Origin: Nitrospirota bacterium
Lineage (GTDB): Bacteria; Nitrospirota; Thermodesulfovibrionia; Thermodesulfovibrionales; UBA6898
DNA: 64,000 nucleotides
Reading direction: 5' to 3'
NCBI GenBank assembly: GCA_016214855.1
Contig: JACRMT010000004.1
Span: 682,001 to 746,000 of the forward strand
Each line of letters starts with the position of its first letter. The first letter of the stretch is position 1. The position numbers and the translations under genes are program-made. The notes beneath the pieces were generated by a model. It ran no database searches and was not told the origin of the DNA. It saw only the letters and a list, made by a program, of their open reading frames with translations. Shown in pieces: positions 44,518 through 52,138 of this stretch.

Positions 44518-45810
44518 ATGAAAAATCACTCTGCTTCAAAGAGTTTGTTTCGGAAGGCATCAGCAGCTATTCCCGGGGGAGTAAACAGTCCTGTGCGGGC
44601 ATTTAAGGCTGTCGGAGGCAACCCTCTTTTTATTGACCGGGCAAAGGGTTCGCGCATTTATGATGTTGACGGCAACTCCTACATAGATTACGTGCTTTCC
44701 TGGGGGCCCATGATCCTCGGCCATTCCTTCCCACGGGTAGTAAATGCGCTCAAGAAGGCGGCAGAAAAAGGCACGAGCTACGGCGCGCCAACCGCACTTG
44801 AGATCGAACTTGCAGAACGCGTGCTCAAGATATATCCTTCCATGGACAAGATCCGGATGGTGAATTCAGGCACTGAGGCGACCATGTCTGCCATCAGGGT
44901 TGCGAGGGGTTTCACCGGCAGGGACAAAATACTCAAATTTGAAGGCTGCTACCATGGCCATGCTGACGGTCTGCTGGTCAAGGCAGGTTCAGGTGCTGCG
45001 ACCTTCGGTCTGCCTGACAGTCCCGGTGTGCCTAAGTCCTATGCGCGCAATACGCTCACCCTTCCCTTTAATGATGTCTCTGCTTTCAAGCGTCTTTTAG
45101 AAAAAGACGGCAAGAACATCGCATGTGTTATCGTCGAACCTGTTGTCGGCAATATCGGCTGCGTGCTCCCGAAACCTGGCTTTCTGGAAACCCTGAGAAA
45201 ATTCACCAAAAAATATGGCATCGTCCTCATCTTCGACGAAGTCATGACCGGCTTCAGAGTAGCATTCGGCGGAGCACAGGCATACTATGGCATTAACCCT
45301 GACTTGACCTGTCTCGGCAAGGTGATCGGCGGCGGGCTGCCTGTGGGCGCATATGGCGGCAGGAAAGAGATCATGTCCATGATATCGCCGGAAGGTCCTG
45401 TGTATCAGGCGGGCACGCTCTCGGGCAACCCTCTTGCCATGACAGCCGGTATCGAGACCATAAAAGAACTTTCGAAGGCAGGGGTCTATAAATCGATCGA
45501 AGCAAACTGCGTAATGCTCGAAAAAGGACTGAACGATGCTGCAAAAAAAGCGGGAGTTTCAACCCGCTTTTACCGCGCAGGAAGCATGTTCTGCACCTAT
45601 TTCACCGATATTGAGGTGACAGATTATGCAACGGCAAAAAAAGCAGATACGCAAAAATTCTCAAGGTTCTTCTCGGAAATGCTTGAACAGGGCGTGAATC
45701 TGGCGCCGTCGCAGTTCGAGGCCGGGTTCATGTCCCTTGCTCATTCTGAAAAAGACATTGAAACAACCGTAAAAGCAGCATACGTAAGCCTGAAAAAAAT
45801 AGATAAATAG
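44518..45810 (+). CDS. hemL: glutamate-1-semialdehyde 2,1-aminomutase
   Basis: A 430-residue class III aminotransferase: [10 protein letters not shown] near the start, [16 protein letters not shown] for phosphate binding, [16 protein letters not shown], and the pyridoxal-phosphate lysine 268 in [16 protein letters not shown]. It makes 5-aminolevulinate for heme. The gene stands directly before 11-heme cytochromes and may be cotranscribed with them, which makes sense because that island consumes much heme. Confidence 0.95.
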   Translation: MKNHSASKSLFRKASAAIPGGVNSPVRAFKAVGGNPLFIDRAKGSRIYDVDGNSYIDYVLSWGPMILGHSFPRVVNALKKAAEKGTSYGAPTALEIELAERVLKIYPSMDKIRMVNSGTEATMSAIRVARGFTGRDKILKFEGCYHGHADGLLVKAGSGAATFGLPDSPGVPKSYARNTLTLPFNDVSAFKRLLEKDGKNIACVIVEPVVGNIGCVLPKPGFLETLRKFTKKYGIVLIFDEVMTGFRVAFGGAQAYYGINPDLTCLGKVIGGGLPVGAYGGRKEIMSMISPEGPVYQAGTLSGNPLAMTAGIETIKELSKAGVYKSIEANCVMLEKGLNDAAKKAGVSTRFYRAGSMFCTYFTDIEVTDYATAKKADTQKFSRFFSEMLEQGVNLAPSQFEAGFMSLAHSEKDIETTVKAAYVSLKKIDK

Positions 45811-45837
45811 AGCAACAGGTAGTTGGGGAGGAATTTG

Positions 45838-46887
45838 TTGATATTCAATCCGGTTAGTCTCGTAAAAAAGGCCGTGACATGGTTCAGCCAGGGTATTTCT
45901 ACCAAGGCCAGGATCGTCATCATCTGCATCCTTTTGTTCTTTTCTCTTACCATGCTCTTCGTAGCGTACAAGATAAATGATTACTTCGAAAATGACCCTA
46001 ATGCGTGCTTTGCCTGCCATGTGCATGATGAAGCGAACAAGCAATGGGCAAAAAGCGAGCATGCAGGCATCAACTGTCACGAGTGCCACCACTCAACAAA
46101 AAAAGATCAGCTCGTACAGATGTACCGTTTTGCCTTCATGGGTCAGAGGTCTGTATCACCGCGCCATGGAGAGATCATTGTACCGCGGACACTCTGCCTC
46201 AGATGCCACTGGGAAAGAGACGAGAAGTTCCCCAAGGCGCCTGACATCAGCAAGTCACGCTATCATGCAAAGCATGTTTTCAACGAGAAGATCGAATGCA
46301 CCAAATGCCATGGATACAAGACGCATAAGTTCACCATGGAGGAGAGGTATTGCGTCACCTGCCACCTGAACAAGGAACTTCAGCCTCATGATGCGTCCGT
46401 GCAGACAAAGGATGCCAAGGGCAATAAAACATGCCTGCCCATGGGAACCCTCCCCTGCTTCAATTGTCACACGGACCGGACCTCAGATCTTATGCCGGGC
46501 AGAAAAAAATGTCTCTTCTGTCATGGAAGCGAAGCGGTCAGACAGGAACTGATCGCTGACGGTACCATCGACGTGAAGCATTTCCAGCCGAAGCAGGAAA
46601 CCATACAGAGGGCTATCAAATTAAAGATCTCTGCCGACGCAGCCATGCAGTTCCATTGTTACGAGTGCCACAATCCTCATGTCAAGGCCCGGCCTGACTG
46701 GAATAACTGCACGACAAAATGCCATACGAATGTTCGCAATGTCGGCAAGCATGAACTGCATCTGCAGATGAATCTGACATGCAAAGATTGCCACAAACCG
46801 CACGACTGGAAGGTATCTCCGGAACAGGCGAAAAAAGACTGCATCAAATGCCATGAATATAAAGATCCGAAAAATTTTCTAAAATAG
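45838..46887 (+). CDS. membrane-anchored 11-heme cytochrome c, copy A
   Basis: A protein of 349 residues from the TTG at 45838, chosen because GGAGG lies 6 bases upstream and because it aligns with the start of its paralog. One N-terminal membrane helix (about 25-47) is followed by ten CxxCH motifs and one CxxxCH (CTTKCH), thus 11 hemes. The first part (NDPNACFACHVHDEANKQW, CHECHH) is like NapC/NirT quinol dehydrogenases. It probably takes electrons from quinol and feeds periplasmic partners. The copy after it is a tandem duplicate. Confidence 0.88.
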   Translation: MIFNPVSLVKKAVTWFSQGISTKARIVIICILLFFSLTMLFVAYKINDYFENDPNACFACHVHDEANKQWAKSEHAGINCHECHHSTKKDQLVQMYRFAFMGQRSVSPRHGEIIVPRTLCLRCHWERDEKFPKAPDISKSRYHAKHVFNEKIECTKCHGYKTHKFTMEERYCVTCHLNKELQPHDASVQTKDAKGNKTCLPMGTLPCFNCHTDRTSDLMPGRKKCLFCHGSEAVRQELIADGTIDVKHFQPKQETIQRAIKLKISADAAMQFHCYECHNPHVKARPDWNNCTTKCHTNVRNVGKHELHLQMNLTCKDCHKPHDWKVSPEQAKKDCIKCHEYKDPKNFLK

Positions 46888-46896
46888 AGGTATTGT

Positions 46897-47928
46897 ATGA
46901 CATTAAATCCGCTCAAGCTGTTCAACAACATTACCAACTGGTTCTCGGAGAAGCTCACGCCCAGGGCAAAGATCATCCTCGCCATCGGCGCCCTGATTTT
47001 TATTATCATCATGGGTTTTATTGCCTACAAGATCAATGACTACTTTGAGAACGATCCCAATGCCTGTTTTGCCTGTCATGTACATGATGATGCGAACAAA
47101 CAGTGGGCCAAGAGTGAACATGCCAACATCAACTGCCATGAATGCCACCATTCGTCAAAGAAGGACCAGATGATACAGATGTACCGCTTTGCCTTCCTCG
47201 GCCAGCGGTCTGTCGCGCCGAGGCACGGCGAGATAATCGTTCCGAGGGTCCTCTGCCTCAGATGTCACTGGGAAAGAGACGAGAAGTTCCCCAAGGCGCC
47301 TGACATCAGCAGGTCGCGCTATCATGCAAAGCACGTTTTCATCGAGAAAATCGAATGCACCAAGTGCCATGGGTACAGAACGCACAAGTTTTCACTTGAG
47401 GAACGCTATTGTCTGACCTGTCACAAAGACAAGGGGTTCCGCCCTCATGGTACGACAGACAAACCCCATGAAAAAATACCGATGGGTGAACTGCCCTGCC
47501 TCAACTGTCATACAGACCGCACATCAAATTTGCTGCCTGAGAGGAAAAAATGTCTCTTCTGTCATGGCGATGAAAAAGTGAGGAAGGAACTGACGAGCGA
47601 TGCCACGATCGATGTCAAGCATTTCAGGCCTTCAGATGAAACCGTGAAGAAGGCGGTCAAGATCAATGTCCCTGATAAAGCTCCCATGCAGTTCGAATGC
47701 AGAACATGCCACAATCCACATCTGCGTTCCAGGCCCGACTGGGCAGCATGCACCGTCAAGTGTCATACAACAGTTCCTTATACCGGCAAGCACGAGATCC
47801 ATTTGCAGATGAATCTGGCCTGCAAGAATTGTCATAAACCACACGGCTGGAAAGTGACGCCTGAGCAGGCGAAAAAGGACTGTGTGACCTGTCACGAATA
47901 TAAGGACCCGAAACTTTTCATAAAATAA
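46897..47928 (+). CDS. membrane-anchored 11-heme cytochrome c, copy B
   Basis: A 343-residue paralog of the preceding gene, colinear throughout: one N-terminal membrane helix, ten CxxCH and one CxxxCH (CTVKCH) at the same position. It starts 9 bases after copy A; both share the unusual conserved segment ERDEKFPKAPDIS. Most of the length differs at synonymous sites, except one stretch that is almost identical (see findings). The acidic or basic residues around the last hemes differ between the copies, which may adapt them to different partners. Confidence 0.9.
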   Translation: MTLNPLKLFNNITNWFSEKLTPRAKIILAIGALIFIIIMGFIAYKINDYFENDPNACFACHVHDDANKQWAKSEHANINCHECHHSSKKDQMIQMYRFAFLGQRSVAPRHGEIIVPRVLCLRCHWERDEKFPKAPDISRSRYHAKHVFIEKIECTKCHGYRTHKFSLEERYCLTCHKDKGFRPHGTTDKPHEKIPMGELPCLNCHTDRTSNLLPERKKCLFCHGDEKVRKELTSDATIDVKHFRPSDETVKKAVKINVPDKAPMQFECRTCHNPHLRSRPDWAACTVKCHTTVPYTGKHEIHLQMNLACKNCHKPHGWKVTPEQAKKDCVTCHEYKDPKLFIK

Positions 47929-47937
47929 TTATGGCGC

Positions 47938-47975
47938 AGCGGGCCGGAAACAGATAAATATACATCCGGCCCGCT
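47938..47975 (+). terminator. strong hairpin after the 11-heme pair, possible terminator
   Basis: An 11-bp perfect stem (AGCGGGCCGGA with TCCGGCCCGCT) and a 16-base loop, but only AAGATTT follows. It could partly end transcription or protect the upstream message. A TATAAT at 47986-47991 right after it could start a new transcript for the next gene. Confidence 0.45.
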
Positions 47976-48020
47976 AAGATTTCTGTATAATATGGTAACG
48001 CTTATGGGGAGGTGCATTGC

Positions 48021-48512
48021 ATGAAGAATCATGTATTCAGGCCGCTGTTTGCAGTCATCGGTCTCGTTGTGATTGTCCTTGTCATCCGGGTTTTCTACGT
48101 TCCCAAGGATTTTGGTGTCCATGAACGCGGATATATGTATGGATGGTATAGAGAAGGCAACGTATCAGAATGGAAAACATCGGTTAAGGTCAAGTATCAG
48201 GGCAAGGAATATTGTTCAGGCTGCCACGCAGACAAGGTTCAGACCATCGATAAAACACCTCACGCGATCATTCAGTGTGAAAACTGCCATGGGCCGGCAA
48301 ACGACGCAATAGCGGATCATCCTTCTGAACAGCGGCCCAAACTCACGATTGACAGGACGAGAGCGCAATGTCTCAGATGCCACTTAAAACTCGTCTATCC
48401 CACAAGCGGAAGAGCAAATATCAGGGGCATAGACCCTGAAAAACACAATCCGGACATCGAATGTGTCATGTGCCACAATCCTCATAAGCCCGGTCTGGAG
48501 GGATTGAAATGA
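48021..48512 (+). CDS. membrane-anchored tetraheme cytochrome c (module 1)
   Basis: A 163-residue protein with one N-terminal membrane helix (about residues 8-25) and four heme motifs: CSGCH, CENCH, CLRCH and CVMCH. The ATG follows GGGGAGG by 8 bases. It overlaps the next gene by 4 bases, so it belongs to a complex with the ferredoxin-like and NrfD proteins downstream, in the role of DsrJ or NrfB-like electron carriers of related complexes. Confidence 0.87.
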   Translation: MKNHVFRPLFAVIGLVVIVLVIRVFYVPKDFGVHERGYMYGWYREGNVSEWKTSVKVKYQGKEYCSGCHADKVQTIDKTPHAIIQCENCHGPANDAIADHPSEQRPKLTIDRTRAQCLRCHLKLVYPTSGRANIRGIDPEKHNPDIECVMCHNPHKPGLEGLK

Positions 48513-49288
48513 ACAGAAGAGAATTCCTGAAAAATACGGCAAAGGCAGTGGCCGGAGTCACCGTGCCGCTTGCCGCCATCGAGATCTTGAGCCCGGCACG
48601 GGTGCAGGCACTGAAGGCCGACAGTTCTGTGCGCTGGGCATTCCTTGTGGATACTTACAAATGCGTAGGTTGCGGTCTCTGCGTAAAGGCCTGCAAGAAC
48701 GAGAACGAGATCCCTTATGAAGCCAATGTCACAAGGACCTGGGTCGAGCGTTATGTTCTGACCAAAGACGGAAAGTTGTATGCTGATTCGCCGAAGGGCG
48801 CGCGCGATGGCTTCACGAGTGCCAAGATCGACTTGGGAATGGGAAAATTCCAGGATATCAGGAAAGAAGATATTAAAAAAGCATTTTTCGTCCCAAAACT
48901 CTGCAACCAGTGCGAAAATCCTCCCTGCGTTCAGGTCTGCCCTGTAGGCGCTACGTATCAGGCTCCGGACGGCGTTGTCCTTGTAGACAGGACCTGGTGC
49001 ATCGGCTGCGGTTACTGCATCATGGGATGTCCCTATGGCGTCCGCTTCTTTCATCCCAAGTACCATACGGCAGAAAAATGCAATTTCTGCTACCACCGGA
49101 TCAATAAGGGACTAAAGACCGCATGCGTACAGGCCTGCCCGTTTGGTGCGCGGCAGATAGGGAATATCAAAGACCCCAATGATCCGGTTGCAAAGATCAT
49201 AACAACAGAACGGGTAGGCATACTGAAGAGTGAATTCGGCACAAAGCCGCAGGTCTTCTATATCGGGCTGGATGAGGAGGTGCGTTAG
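48509..49288 (+). CDS. Tat-exported 4x[4Fe-4S] protein (module 1)
   Basis: A 259-residue ferredoxin-like subunit with a twin-arginine start (NRREFLKN) and hydrophobic stretch. Four cysteine clusters are seen: CVGCGLCVKACK, CNQCENPPCVQVCP, CIGCGYCIMGCP, and CNFCYHRI...CVQACP. This matches the periplasmic DsrO/NrfC/HybA type, which passes electrons between a NrfD-type quinone site and a partner. It sits between the tetraheme cytochrome and the NrfD gene, with a one-base gap after it. Confidence 0.9.
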   Translation: MNRREFLKNTAKAVAGVTVPLAAIEILSPARVQALKADSSVRWAFLVDTYKCVGCGLCVKACKNENEIPYEANVTRTWVERYVLTKDGKLYADSPKGARDGFTSAKIDLGMGKFQDIRKEDIKKAFFVPKLCNQCENPPCVQVCPVGATYQAPDGVVLVDRTWCIGCGYCIMGCPYGVRFFHPKYHTAEKCNFCYHRINKGLKTACVQACPFGARQIGNIKDPNDPVAKIITTERVGILKSEFGTKPQVFYIGLDEEVR

Positions 49289-50542
49289 ATGGTACATGGA
49301 GAACTCTGGACACTGAAGGAGCTTTTTGTCACACCAAATGAGTATATCTACTGGTCAGTTCAGATCGTAATGTATCCTTTCATGACCGGTCTGGTAGCAG
49401 GAGCCTTTGTCCTGTCATCACTCTATCATGTCTTTGGCATCAAGGAGCTTAAGGACATCGCGCGCTTTGCCCTGGTTTTTTCGTTCGCCCTTCTCTTTGC
49501 CGCTCCGGTACCGATCATCCTGCACCTTCAGCATCCGTTCAGGGGCATAAATAACCTGATGACGCCCCATTTTACCTCAGCCATTGCAGCCTTTGGCATT
49601 GTCTTTTCGACCTATGGGGCTATTGTTGCGTCCGAACTCTGGTTTCTGTACAGGAAGCATTTTGTAGAACAGTCTCAATTCCTCAAAAAGAAGCAGGACA
49701 AGGACTTTGGCGAGAAACTGTTTTACCTGATTTATACAGCGCTTACGCTCGGATCTTTTGATATCAGCAAAGAAGCGCAGCACAAGGATGAAAAAGCGAT
49801 CAAGATACTGGCTGCCATCGGTATTCCGGTCGCCTGCTTCCTGCATGGATATGCTGGATTCATCTTCGGATCTGTCAAGGCGAACGCCCTCTGGATGACA
49901 CCGCTCATGCCGGTCATCTTCATCATGTCTGCAGTCGTTTCCGGCATAGCCCTCTGCATGCTGACCTATATCGTGACCATGGAGATCAGAAAATTCCTCG
50001 CTTGCAAAAAGCAGTCCCCGACGTATTCGCCCGAGTGCCGCGAAGAAATAAAGAGTGTCGAGGTCAATGTCATCAAGATGACAGCAAAGTATCTGCTTTT
50101 CTTCCTGATCTTTGCGATCAGCCTCGAACTCCTTGATCTTATCTTCAGGGGATACACGGCAACAAAATCGTGGGACGTGTTGAGGAGCGTTATTTATGAG
50201 AAGGACTTTAACAGCATATTCGTCTTCCAGTACGGGATCGGTAACCTGATACCGTTCATCCTCTTCCTCCTGCCTGGAATGACCATACGGCGGGCTGTTG
50301 TAGGAGTCGTGCTCGTCATGTTCGGCGTATTCATGATGCGGTGGAACGTCGTGATCGGCGGTCAGGCATTTTCGCTGACCTTTGCCGGGTATATGCATTA
50401 CCACCTCCCGATCATCCCGCACGACTGGGAAACGCTCAAAGAAGGTCTTTTCGGCGCACTGGCAGTCTTCATTATGCCCTTCGTGCTCTTTTTCTTCCTG
50501 ACCAAAATATTCCCGATCTTTGGTCTTAAGGAATCCCACTGA
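49289..50542 (+). CDS. NrfD/PsrC-type quinone-reactive membrane subunit (module 1)
   Basis: A 417-residue membrane protein with about ten helices and the NrfD family features, including FAAPVPIILHLQHPFRG in the third-helix region and HGYAGFIFG in the middle, with FMMRWNVVIGGQ near the end. Such subunits oxidise or reduce quinone in the membrane and exchange electrons with a partner [4Fe-4S] protein, here the gene just upstream. A strong hairpin follows the stop. Confidence 0.88.
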   Translation: MVHGELWTLKELFVTPNEYIYWSVQIVMYPFMTGLVAGAFVLSSLYHVFGIKELKDIARFALVFSFALLFAAPVPIILHLQHPFRGINNLMTPHFTSAIAAFGIVFSTYGAIVASELWFLYRKHFVEQSQFLKKKQDKDFGEKLFYLIYTALTLGSFDISKEAQHKDEKAIKILAAIGIPVACFLHGYAGFIFGSVKANALWMTPLMPVIFIMSAVVSGIALCMLTYIVTMEIRKFLACKKQSPTYSPECREEIKSVEVNVIKMTAKYLLFFLIFAISLELLDLIFRGYTATKSWDVLRSVIYEKDFNSIFVFQYGIGNLIPFILFLLPGMTIRRAVVGVVLVMFGVFMMRWNVVIGGQAFSLTFAGYMHYHLPIIPHDWETLKEGLFGALAVFIMPFVLFFFLTKIFPIFGLKESH

Positions 50543-50546
50543 TATT

Positions 50547-50588
50547 AGAAAGGGGAGTGAACATCTTTTGATTTTCACTCCCCTTTCT
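50547..50588. terminator. strong hairpin after module 1
   Basis: A perfect 15-bp stem, 50547-50561 with 50574-50588 (AGAAAGGGGAGTGAA and its complement), with a 12-base loop. It begins 5 bases after the NrfD stop. The T tract is poor (GCCTCTCCTT), so efficiency is uncertain. Confidence 0.65.
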
Positions 50589-50619
50589 GCCTCTCCTTCG
50601 TTAATCTTTCATTATCCTG

Positions 50620-50648
50620 TTGTAATACCGATTGAAATATCTTATCAT
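50620..50648 (+). promoter_or_regulatory. promoter before module 2
   Basis: TTGTAA at 50620-50625 and TATCAT at 50643-50648 with a 17-base spacer, about 37 bases before the ATG of the tetraheme gene. Confidence 0.45.
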
Positions 50649-50685
50649 TAAGAAAATTGGCTGCCGAAGGACAGGCGAGGTGCTC

Positions 50686-51198
50686 ATGAATAGATATATC
50701 GTATCAGCCGCAGGAACTGTTTTTTTCTTGTTTTTCTTTTTCCATCTTCATCAGGCAGAAGCTCTTGAACAGGAAGTGCATAAAAAGTTCCTGGTACCAC
50801 CTCCGCCTTTTTCACAGGGCATATTCCCGTGCTCACAGTGTCATCAGGGCATGCCTGCAAATAAAGCGCCGCGAAAGCTGGAAATGATGCACCAGGATAT
50901 CGCTCTGCATCACATGCCAGGCGGCTGGTGCTTTGATTGCCATAACCCTGACAACCGCGACACCCTCAGGCTGGCGAACGGTAAAATCGTGAAGTTCAGT
51001 GAGTCCTATAACCTCTGCGGACAGTGCCATGGTACAATACTTCGGGAATGGAAGGCCGGACTGCACGGCAAAAGAACGGGCATGTGGAACGGCGAAAAAC
51101 AGTATCTGCTCTGCGTACACTGCCATTGGCCTCATGACCCTGAATTCAAGCCCATAACTCCCCTGCCTCCGCCGGTCAAGCCGTCGGATATCAAATAA
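50686..51198 (+). CDS. periplasmic tetraheme cytochrome c (module 2)
   Basis: A 170-residue protein with a hydrophobic signal (about 5-24, very Phe-rich) and four heme motifs: CSQCH, CFDCH, CGQCH and CVHCH. It is not closely similar to the module 1 cytochrome, but occupies the same place before a ferredoxin-like and an NrfD gene. The start at 50686 follows GGCGAGG; an in-frame ATG at 50632 is upstream of the promoter's expected start region and rejected. A Pro-rich C-terminus may dock to a partner. Confidence 0.85.
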   Translation: MNRYIVSAAGTVFFLFFFFHLHQAEALEQEVHKKFLVPPPPFSQGIFPCSQCHQGMPANKAPRKLEMMHQDIALHHMPGGWCFDCHNPDNRDTLRLANGKIVKFSESYNLCGQCHGTILREWKAGLHGKRTGMWNGEKQYLLCVHCHWPHDPEFKPITPLPPPVKPSDIK

Positions 51199-51208
51199 GA
51201 GGTGTTTA

Positions 51209-52129
51209 ATGGAACAGAACGATAATAAGAACAGTGGCCTTAACAGGAGGAAATTTCTTCAGGGTGCGGCACTCGGCCTCGCCGGAATGGCTCTTCCCCT
51301 TGACAGGGCTGATGCCTCCTTCTGGGAGTCGTTCTTTCAGAAGCATTTTAGGGAAATGAACGATGCAGAGATTAAGAAGGTGCTCAGCCGTCTTGAAAAA
51401 GAGTGTGAAATAAAATACAAAAAAGCAGTTAAGATCGGCAATGAAAAGGCTATGCCGGGCGTAATGTTCGGCTATGGGCTCGATCTGTCACGCTGTATCG
51501 GATGCAGGAGATGCGTGTACGGCTGTGTAGACGAAAACAACCAGTCCCTTGATCCCCAAATACACTGGATCACCGTGCTTCGCTTCAAAAAGGGAGAGAA
51601 ATGGGTAGATCTGGAAAATGCAGAGAAATACTATAATCCTGATAAAGTGCCTCAGGATGATTATTTCTACATGCCGGTACAATGCCAGCAGTGTGAAAAC
51701 CCTCCCTGCGTCCGGGCCTGCCCGACACAGGCCACATGGAAGGACCCTGACGGGATCGTGGTGATCGACTATAACTGGTGCATCGGCTGCCGCTATTGCA
51801 TGGCAGCCTGTCCCTACGGAGCCCGCAGGTTCAACTGGACAGAACCGAACCGGCCGGCTGAAAAGATCAATCCCAATACCCATTATCTGGGCAACCGTCC
51901 GAGATACAAAGGCGTTGTGGAAAAGTGCACATTTTGCATTCAGAGATCGAGAAACGGCCGGTATCCGGCCTGCGTCGAGGCCTGTCCGGTTGGAGCAAGA
52001 AAGTTCGGCAATCTTCTTGATCCGGAAAGCGAGATCAGATACGCGATCAAGCACAAACGGGTCTTCAGACTGAAGGAAGACCTGAATACGAACCCCAAGT
52101 TCTACTATTTCTTCGCATACGGTAAATAG
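51209..52129 (+). CDS. Tat-exported 4x[4Fe-4S] protein (module 2)
   Basis: A 306-residue subunit with a twin-arginine signal (LNRRKFLQGAALGLAG) and four clusters: CIGCRRCVYGCV, CQQCENPPCVRACP, CIGCRYCMAACP and CTFCIQRS...CVEACP. It is longer than the module 1 homolog, with an extra helical insertion (about 40-85) after the signal. Family knowledge places it in the periplasm, on the outer face of the NrfD subunit encoded next. Confidence 0.9.
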   Translation: MEQNDNKNSGLNRRKFLQGAALGLAGMALPLDRADASFWESFFQKHFREMNDAEIKKVLSRLEKECEIKYKKAVKIGNEKAMPGVMFGYGLDLSRCIGCRRCVYGCVDENNQSLDPQIHWITVLRFKKGEKWVDLENAEKYYNPDKVPQDDYFYMPVQCQQCENPPCVRACPTQATWKDPDGIVVIDYNWCIGCRYCMAACPYGARRFNWTEPNRPAEKINPNTHYLGNRPRYKGVVEKCTFCIQRSRNGRYPACVEACPVGARKFGNLLDPESEIRYAIKHKRVFRLKEDLNTNPKFYYFFAYGK

Positions 52130-52138
52130 GGAGGCTGC

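Noticed and set aside
49577-50578. Open frame of 333 codons opposite the NrfD gene, and a similar one at 51488-52513
   Set aside because: Both are antisense to membrane and ferredoxin genes; their His/Asp-rich translations are typical of antisense reading.
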